Assembly (NCBI GenBank): GCA_017399665.1 | Contig: JAFQBR010000197.1 | Location: forward strand, 1 to 23,023 | DNA length: 23,023 nucleotides | DNA from: Clostridia bacterium | Lineage (GTDB): Bacteria > Bacillota_A > Clostridia > Christensenellales > Borkfalkiaceae | Direction: 5' to 3' | Part shown: positions 13,069-21,200 of the stretch, piece after piece | Numbering within the stretch: position 1 is the first letter of the stretch | Layout of the letters: each line of letters opens with the position of its first letter | Translations under genes and position numbers: made by a program | Notes under the pieces: model-generated | Databases searched by the model: none | What the model saw: only the letters and a program-made list of their open reading frames with translations | What the model was told of the DNA's origin: nothing

Positions 13069-15171
13069 ATGAAATTACTAAAAAAATTAATTCCTGTAGT
13101 TTTAGCATGTATATTTATACTTTCCTCTTGCACAAAGCCCGGTGGAGGAGAAAACTCTGCTAGCAGTAACGGTGGTGGCGGTGGTAACACAAACGTTCCC
13201 ACAACCTCTGTTCCTGAAACAGATGAAGAAATTGACGGCATTTGGAAGGATAACGAAGACGTTATTATTAACGCAGGTTCTTCAAATACTAATCCTTCAA
13301 ACCCTCAAAAGCCTGAAGATGAGCACTTACAGTCTGGAACGTTACACAAGGTTAACGTTACCGAAAGCAACAAGCCCTTCGTTGTTAGAGGCAAAAGCGA
13401 TTACAAAGTAATAATACCTGAAAATGCGGCAAACGAAATTCTTATTGCAGCAAACTATTTTACAAAATACGTTAAGCTTGCAACAGGCTGTCAGCTTGCA
13501 GTTGAAGATGGTGAGTCCTATACTTGGAACGAAAACGAAAAATGGATTATCTTTGGAAGAGATGATTTATTTGGTGCAGCTGGCTTAACAATGCCAGAAG
13601 ATAACATTGGTATTTCAGGCTACTACATCAAGACGGTTGGCAACAGCGTATTTGTAGCAGTTAAAAACAATAACGGTTTTAAAAGAGCAGTTTTAAGCTT
13701 ACTTAAACATACTGTTGGTTACGAAATGTATTGGGAAGATACCGTTGTTTTTGAAAAGAACGGAACAACCATTCCCGATATGGATATAATAGAAGCACCT
13801 GACTTTGCTTTTTATTACGAAAGCAATTCCTTAGCAGGCGACGGAAGATATGGTATGGGCTTTGATAACGGTATATTCATTCCCGCAAACGGCTCTACAA
13901 TTCACAATACCTTTAAGGTTTTACCTAAGTCACAGTATCAATCTACTCACCCCAAGTGGTATTCTTCAAGCGATCAAGGTGTTACTTCTAACGAAACTCA
14001 AATTTGTTACACCGCTCACGGTGACGTAGCAGAGTTTAACGCAATGGCTCAAGAAGTTGCAAGAATTTTATTAGAAAGTGCGGCTCTTATGCCTAACCTC
14101 TCAACAATCACCTTTACTCAGGAAGATATTCCTTCTTGGTGCGGATGCGAAGCATGCCTTGCAATGCAAGCGCAGTACGGCGGATCAAACGCAGCATCAA
14201 TGATTAAGTTAATTAACGCTATCGACGATATCGTTCAAGCAGAGCTTCAAAGACAGGCCGATGCTACAAACACACCTAAGCGCGAATTAAAGATTTTATT
14301 CTTTGCTTACCGCTTATCAGAACAACCCCCTGTAAAACAGGATTCAAACGGTAACTACGTTGCAATTGACGATACAGTAATATGTAATCCCAACGTTGGT
14401 GTTTATATTGCGCCTATTAGAGCTGACTATTCAGATTCTTTCTATACAGATATTAATGCATCTGCAAGAGAAAATATCCGCGGATGGGGCGCTATCTGTA
14501 AGAACTTATATATGTGGATTTACGATACGAACTTCGTTGCATATATGTTCCCCAATAACACTTGGGATGCAAAAATTGAAACGTATAGATTTTTAATTGA
14601 AAACAACGCTTATTACGTAATGAGCCAATCTCAATACGATAACAACGCAGTATCTCACTTCTCACGCTTTAAAGACTATATCGATGCAAAGGCGTCATTT
14701 GACGTAAACGTAAGCTTTAACGATCTAGCAAGCGACTTCTTTGCAAACTATTTTGGTCCAGCAGCTGCGCCTATGCGTCAGTTCTTTGATGGGGTTCAAT
14801 CTTACATGGGATACCTTGAGGTAAAATATCCTGCTGTAATATACGGCGGATATAAGGAAAAGGTTGAACAAGCGTACCTATGGCCAAAGGGTGTTGTAGA
14901 TAGCTGGTTAAGATTAGTAGATAAGGCGTATGCAAGCATTGAACATTTAAAAACAAGCGATCCTGAAAGATATGAAGTTTATAAAGAACATATCTTACTT
15001 GAAAGTATGTTCCCCAGATACGTTCTTCTTCAATTCCATCGTCCAAGCTTTAATAGTGAACAGTTTATTCAAGAGGCACTTCAGTTTAAGGCTGATTGCG
15101 CAGCACTTGGTATTTCAGAGGTTAACGAAGAACAGTCATTCACCGTTAGATGGGAAGACTGGGGTATTTAA
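13069..15171 (+). CDS. DUF4838-domain lipoprotein, probable glycan-active or glycan-binding
   Basis: A 700-residue predicted lipoprotein. The signal peptide ends at Cys21 (LSSC), followed by a low-complexity Gly/Ser/Asn/Pro linker to about residue 95, a spacer from the membrane. Residues about 98-240 resemble the alpha/beta N-terminal domain that precedes glycosidase barrels of GH20/GH67 type (VIIPENAANEILIAANYF, WIIFGRDD). The DUF4838 barrel-like region follows, with the hallmark TFTQEDIPSWCGCEACLAM; C358, C360 and C363 sit in CGCEAC. YIAPIRADY and the nearby RGWGAICKNLYMWIYDTNF continue the family pattern. DUF4838 proteins occur in polysaccharide-use loci, but their activity is not established to my knowledge. 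AGGAGG sits 8 bp before the ATG, and the preceding stop is 13 bp away. Confidence 0.88.
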   Translation: MKLLKKLIPVVLACIFILSSCTKPGGGENSASSNGGGGGNTNVPTTSVPETDEEIDGIWKDNEDVIINAGSSNTNPSNPQKPEDEHLQSGTLHKVNVTESNKPFVVRGKSDYKVIIPENAANEILIAANYFTKYVKLATGCQLAVEDGESYTWNENEKWIIFGRDDLFGAAGLTMPEDNIGISGYYIKTVGNSVFVAVKNNNGFKRAVLSLLKHTVGYEMYWEDTVVFEKNGTTIPDMDIIEAPDFAFYYESNSLAGDGRYGMGFDNGIFIPANGSTIHNTFKVLPKSQYQSTHPKWYSSSDQGVTSNETQICYTAHGDVAEFNAMAQEVARILLESAALMPNLSTITFTQEDIPSWCGCEACLAMQAQYGGSNAASMIKLINAIDDIVQAELQRQADATNTPKRELKILFFAYRLSEQPPVKQDSNGNYVAIDDTVICNPNVGVYIAPIRADYSDSFYTDINASARENIRGWGAICKNLYMWIYDTNFVAYMFPNNTWDAKIETYRFLIENNAYYVMSQSQYDNNAVSHFSRFKDYIDAKASFDVNVSFNDLASDFFANYFGPAAAPMRQFFDGVQSYMGYLEVKYPAVIYGGYKEKVEQAYLWPKGVVDSWLRLVDKAYASIEHLKTSDPERYEVYKEHILLESMFPRYVLLQFHRPSFNSEQFIQEALQFKADCAALGISEVNEEQSFTVRWEDWGI

Positions 15172-15187
15172 GGCAGTAAAGTAATCA

Positions 15188-15224
15188 CTTGCGCGCGAAA
15201 CAATATTTATATTTAGCGCGCAAG
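15188..15224 (+). other. Intercistronic stem-loop
   Basis: CTTGCGCGC (15188-15196) pairs perfectly with GCGCGCAAG (15216-15224) around a 19-base AT-rich loop. It is followed by AAAAAA rather than T residues, so it is not an intrinsic terminator on either strand. It may set mRNA stability between the DUF4838 gene and the giant gene. Confidence 0.7.
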
Positions 15225-15253
15225 AAAAAAGGATATTAAGGTACCCAATATTT

Positions 15254-15282
15254 TTGGATATTTTTGATATAAATAATATAAA
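15254..15282 (+). promoter_or_regulatory. Weak possible internal promoter before the giant lipoprotein gene
   Basis: TTGGAT (15254-15259), 17-bp spacer, TATAAA (15277-15282), 17 bp before the ATG. In such AT-rich sequence this may be chance; read-through from the upstream genes is just as plausible. Confidence 0.3.
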
Positions 15283-15299
15283 GATAAGGAGAAAGAACA

Positions 15300-18200
15300 A
15301 TGCGAAAAAGCAAAATAACTTTATTAGTTATGGCTATGATCATTTCGTTGACTGCATCAGCGGGATGTAAGGACGTTGATTTAGGTGGAAATTCTAGCAA
15401 CAGCAGTAGTGATTCTTCAGTAATTACCCCTGTCGTAGGCAAAATTACACTTAACTACACAAGCGCAAAAGTTGACGTTTACGACACTTTACAGCTAGTT
15501 GCAACAGCAACCGACGTTGAAGGTGAAATCGAATGGACGTCATCCGATCCTCAAGTAGCAACGGTAGATTCAAACGGTTTAGTTAAAGCAATTAGCGAAG
15601 GCGTTGCGGATATTACCGCATCTATCGGCGAAATTTCTGCTACTTGTGCTATTACCACACAAATTAGTGCTGAAGCTCCCATAATGAGCCTTAGCGCAAC
15701 AGACGTTTCGGTAAGAGCCGGTGATTCTTACGAGGTTACCGTTTCTACTACTTGGAAGGGTAAACCCGTAGAAAACGTAGAATATACTTGGTATCTTGAA
15801 GATGAGAACAAGGAAGAATCTGAAATTGCTTCAATTTCTGTTTCTGAAGACGGAGCTACGGCAACCTTTACAGGTCTTATCCACGGTACTGAAAAATACT
15901 GTGTAAGTGCAGTAGTAAACGGTGTTGCTCTTGTTGAAACAGTAGTGGTATCTTCAGTAGACAACTCTATTTACTTTGACGTAAGCAATATTTCTGCAAG
16001 CGTAGAAGGTTACGTTGCAAACGTAGCTTTAGTAGAAGTTGGTGAACACAAGGCAAGTCTTACACCTGACGTTAAAGTTTACTACCACAGCGTAGAACAA
16101 GAAGTAGCTTTAACTTGGACTAATAGTGATGCAAGCGTTGCAGAAATGGATGCAAGTGGTGCTATTATCGGTAAAAAGGCTGGCTCTACAGTATTCACAA
16201 CAGAAGTTGAAATCGATGGCAAAACAGCTTCTTTAAGTATTACGATTAACGTATATGCTCCAGAGCTTAAATATCAAATCGAAAATAAACAAGAAATCAA
16301 CCTTAACGGCGACGAAAACGTTGTTTTAGATTTAAGCGAAGTAGCTGAACAGGTTAAGGGTTCTTTAGTTGAAGTTAAGTATGGTGAAAAGGTATTTGCT
16401 TCTAAGGAATACAATGCAGGCGCATTAACCTTAGACGTTGCATCTATCGGCAACGCATACGGCGATACGGTTATTAAAGCAATCTTTAATAGATTAAACG
16501 GCGAAGTTGTAACAGCAGTTGAAGAAGTAGAAATTCCTGTTGCTACATACCGTTCTATTGCAACCGCAGAACAGCTTAACAAGCTTGCTGAATACGTTCA
16601 AATGGACGGAACGAACGCATACGGTGATTTCCGCTTAACAGCTGATATCGATATGGCTGGCAAGGCTATTGCCGGTGTTGGTACTTACGTTAACGGCGGT
16701 ACAGGTTGGTATGCTTCACACATTTGGCACGGTACTTTTGACGGTCAAGGTCATAAGATTTACAACGCAGTTGAAACAGGCACTAACAGCGGTCTATTCT
16801 GTACTATTGGTGTAGGCGGTGTTGTTAAGAACGTGGCGTTTATCAATGCAACGTTAACCGGTCACTCAGGCTTTATTTCTACCACCACAGACGGCGGTAC
16901 TATTGAAAGAGTATTCGTATTTGGTAGAATTTTAGCAGACGTTGGTAATGCAGGTATTCCAGAATCTTTAATCGTTTCTAAATTAGATTCAGGTACTGTT
17001 AAGGAATGTGTAGTTATAGTTGACGAAAGCTCTCTTGTTGACTATGGCGCAATGATAGCAGGTAGATTTAGTAACGGTAGCGTTATTGACTGTCTTGCAA
17101 TCAACCTTTCAGATAAACCTTTATACGCAGTAGGTAGTACGGCAGCTAAAGGTATTGCAGGCGTTGGCGAATGTGGCGTGTTAGGCGTATTCGGTAAATC
17201 TTACCAAGGCTATGATGCATACCTTGCAGAAGCAGATTCTATTGAGGTTGACGATTGGGCAGCTGCATTAATAGCAGAAGTTCACGAAATTAACAATAGC
17301 GTAACCTTAGCTGTTGATGAAATCACAGTTGGTTCATCAGCTCAGCTTTCAGTTAAGAACGCAAGATTCGTTAAGAGCTATGCAGTTGAAGCTACTGGCG
17401 TAACTGTTGAAAATGGTTATATTAACGTAGCAGAAGACGCTGCTATTGCCGAAGGTATTGTTATTACGGTAACGTACATTAACGGCGAAACATCACAAGT
17501 TACTTTCAATATTATTAAACAAGCTATTGAAGTAACCGAAAAAGTTAACTTAGACGTAAGAAACGCAAGCACAAGCTTTGATTTAAATAATTACAGCGAA
17601 GCTCCCGGCACAGAACTCAAATGGGCTAAGTGCGGTTCTACATTACTTTCAGGCGTAACGCTAGAAGACGGTATCCTTTCTATCTCTAATAAGACTTTAG
17701 GTCAAGGTAAAGAGGACTGGGGTAACGTAAGCATTACAGTTAGAACAAATACAGAAACATTCATTATCCCCGTATTCGTATACGTATCAGTAGCAAGCGA
17801 AGCAGATCTTAACAATATGCTTAACTTTGCACACTCTGCAGGCGTAGACATTTACGGTAAAGGTCAAGATAAATACGCTTACTTCCTAATGACAGCTGAC
17901 ATTGATTTAGCTGGTAGCGGATTTACAGATGCTGGTGGAGCATATTGGGCAGGCTCATTAAGAGCATGGTCAGTTCGTTTGGCTGGTACTTTTGATGGTA
18001 ACGGTCACGCAATTAAGAACTGGACTCTAAATGCAGGTGACAAAGGTCTATTTGCATCAATTGCGCCTAGCGGTGTTATTAAGAACGTTAAATTCCTTAA
18101 CGTAGCAGTTGGCGGTAACACAGGTATTGTAGCAACCGAAGTAAACGTTGGCGGTAAGGTTCAAAACGTATTAGTAGAAGGTAAGATTATTAGAAGCGGT

Positions 18201-21200
18201 TCAGCAGCTAACCCTGTAGCATTACTTGTAGCAAAGAACGCAGGTACTGTTGAAAACTGTGTAGTAATCTGTACAGATACAGTTGATCCTGCTGGCGCAA
18301 GAGCAGGTATGCTAGTTGGTCGTTTCGCTGCTGGTGGTAGCGCAAACGGATTAGTTAACTCACTAGCAATCAACCTAAGCGGTAAGAAGATATTTGCTCA
18401 CGGTACAGAAAACGTAGACGTTGCAGATTCAGTAGAACTTGCAAATACAACAAACAAAGTTTATACATCATACGCAGATTACGTAGCCGAAAAAGCATCT
18501 ATCACTCAAGATGATTGGGCAGAAGCATACATTGCTGAATTATTTGCAGCAAACTGTGATTTAAGTGCAGATTCTGATGAATTACTTGAAGATTCAACAC
18601 TTAAATTAAACGTAAATCTTGCATACGTAACAGAAATTAAGTTAGAAGGTATTGACGGAGCAGAAATTCCTGCAGGCGTATCTTTAGATGCATCAACAGG
18701 TATTGTTTCTGCTCAAGCAGGCGTTGTTAAAGGTTCATTCAAGGTTGTTGCAACCTTTATTAACGGTGCAACACAATCTTTAACACTTACAACGATGGCT
18801 AACCAAAACGTAACTTTAGCAGAGGTTAACCACGATGCAAGAAAGGGTAAAGTTTTAACGGTAGACCTTAGCGAATATGGTATTACAAAAGTTATTTCTA
18901 TTACGGAAGGCGCAAGCTTTGCAGGTGGCGTTTTAACAATGCCGGTAGCAAGCGGAACAAGCGACTGGGGTAAAATGGAAATCAATTTTGTAACTGAAAC
19001 AGCAAACGGTTACTTAACCTTAAAGATTCCCGCATTCGTATACGTTTCAGTAGGTAGCGTAGCAGATCTTAAAGATGGTATCAAATACAGCTACGCATCA
19101 GGTAAGTTAAGATATGCTTACTTCCTAATGACTGCAGACGTAGATTTAACAGGCGTAACTGACTTTACGTCAATGGCTCAGGCTAGCTGGTCAAGTGGTG
19201 ATTGGACTATTAAGTTTGCAGGTACGTTTGACGGTGCAGGTCACGAAATCAAGAACTGGACAAACAACGGTTGGAACAGAGGTCTATTTACTTCTATGGT
19301 AAGTGGTTCAATCGTTCAAAACGTTAAGTTTACAAACGTTGCAATCGGTCAACCCACCGGTGTAGTTGCAATGCAAGCAGATAACGGTTCAATTATACGT
19401 AACGTATTAGTTGAAGGTAAAATTATTCAAGCAGGAACAAACGGAAACCCCGTAGCATTAATTGTTTCAAAGAACGGCGCAACAATTGAAAACTGTGTAG
19501 TAATTTGTACTTCTGCAGTTGATTTTGGCGATACACACGCAGGATTATTAGCCGGTAATAAGATTGGTGGTCTTGAAGCAAACGTAAGAAATAACGTAGC
19601 TATTAACTTAAGTGGAAAATCACTTTGTATGTATAACGGTGCTGTTGTTTCAGCAGGTAAAGAATTAGCTGGTGCATCAAATAAGCTATACACTTCATAT
19701 GCTAAATACTTAGAAGAAAAAGATAGCATTACTCAAGATGATTGGGCGGCAGAATTTATTGCTAACTTAATTGCAGAACGCACTTCTTTAAGTGTTAGCG
19801 AAGCTGAATTACTTGAAGATTCATCACTTACTTTAGCAGTTAACCTTGGTTACGTAAGCGAACTTAAGTTAGAAGGCGTAAACGGCGGTGAAATTCCTGC
19901 GGGCGTATCTTTAGATGCATCAACAGGTGTTATCACAGCAGCTGCAGGCGTAGTTAAAGGCTCTTTCAACGTAGTAGTAACCTTTATTACAGGCGAAACA
20001 CAAACCTTAACAATTACAACAATGGCTAACCAAAACGTAACGTTAGAAGAGGTTAACCACGACGTAAGAAACGCAGGCAAGACATTAACTGTTGACCTTA
20101 GCGAATACGGCATTACAGAAGTTACTTCTATTACAGAAGGCGCAAGCGTTGTAGACGGCATCTTAACAATGCCCGTTGCAAGTGGTAAAGCTGACTGGGG
20201 TAAGATGGAAATCAACGTAGTAGCTGTAACAACAAACGGTTACCTAACATTAAAAGTTCCCGCATTTGTATACGTTTCAGTAGCAAGCGCTTCAGATCTT
20301 AATAACATGATTAGCTTTGCTTACGCAACTGGCGCGGTTCTTAAGGATAACGTTCCTCAAGAAAAATACGGTTACTTCCTAATGACTGCAGATATTGACC
20401 TTGCAGGTGTTAACTTCGTAACAGCATTACCTTCTTCATGGGTGTCAGGCAAAGGTTGGTCATCTGCATTCGCAGGTACATTCGACGGTGCTGGTCATAC
20501 AATCAGTAACTGGACTTTAAGCGGTGGCGACAGAGGTCTATTCATATACGTAATTAGTGGCGCAGTAGTTAAGAACTTCAAGGTTGTTAACGCTTCAGTA
20601 GGCGGAAACACAGGTTTAATTGCAACAGAAGCAATTAACGGATCAAGATTTGAAAACATCTCTGTAGAAGGTAAGATTACAGCCGGTGGCGCAGGTAATA
20701 ACCCTGTATCATTAATGATCGCAAAGAACGGTTCAACAATTCAAAAATGTGTAGTAATTTGTTCTTCATCAGTAGACGTATCCGCTGCAAGAGCAGGTTT
20801 AATTGCTGGCCGTAAGGTTGGTGGTGTTGATACTAACGTTGGCAACAACTTAGTTATTAACTTAAGTAACCAAACAGCTCTTAAACTTTACGATGCTGGC
20901 GGTGCAGACGTAGCAACTTCAACAGAACTTGCAAGCGCAACAAATAAGAAATTCACATCTTATGCGGATTACCTTGCAGAAAAAGATAGCATCACTCAAG
21001 ATGACTGGGCTGCAGAATATATTGCAAGCTTAATTGCATCACGTTGTGAATTAAGCGTAGATCAAACAAGATTATTAGAAGGCTCTACATTACAGCTTAA
21101 CGTTAACCTTGGTTACGTTAAGAGCATGGCTCTTGCCGGCAAGGACGGCGCAGAAGTTCCCGCTGGCGTAACTTTAGATGCTGCAACCGGTATTTTAACT

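Noticed and set aside
13023..15171. LPXTG or other sortase anchoring of the secreted proteins
   Set aside because: Neither complete protein has an LPXTG motif, membrane helix or basic tail at its C-terminus; the DUF4838 protein has a lipobox instead.
15188..15224. Terminator ending the operon after the DUF4838 gene
   Set aside because: The stem is followed by A residues, not T, so it lacks the intrinsic terminator signature.
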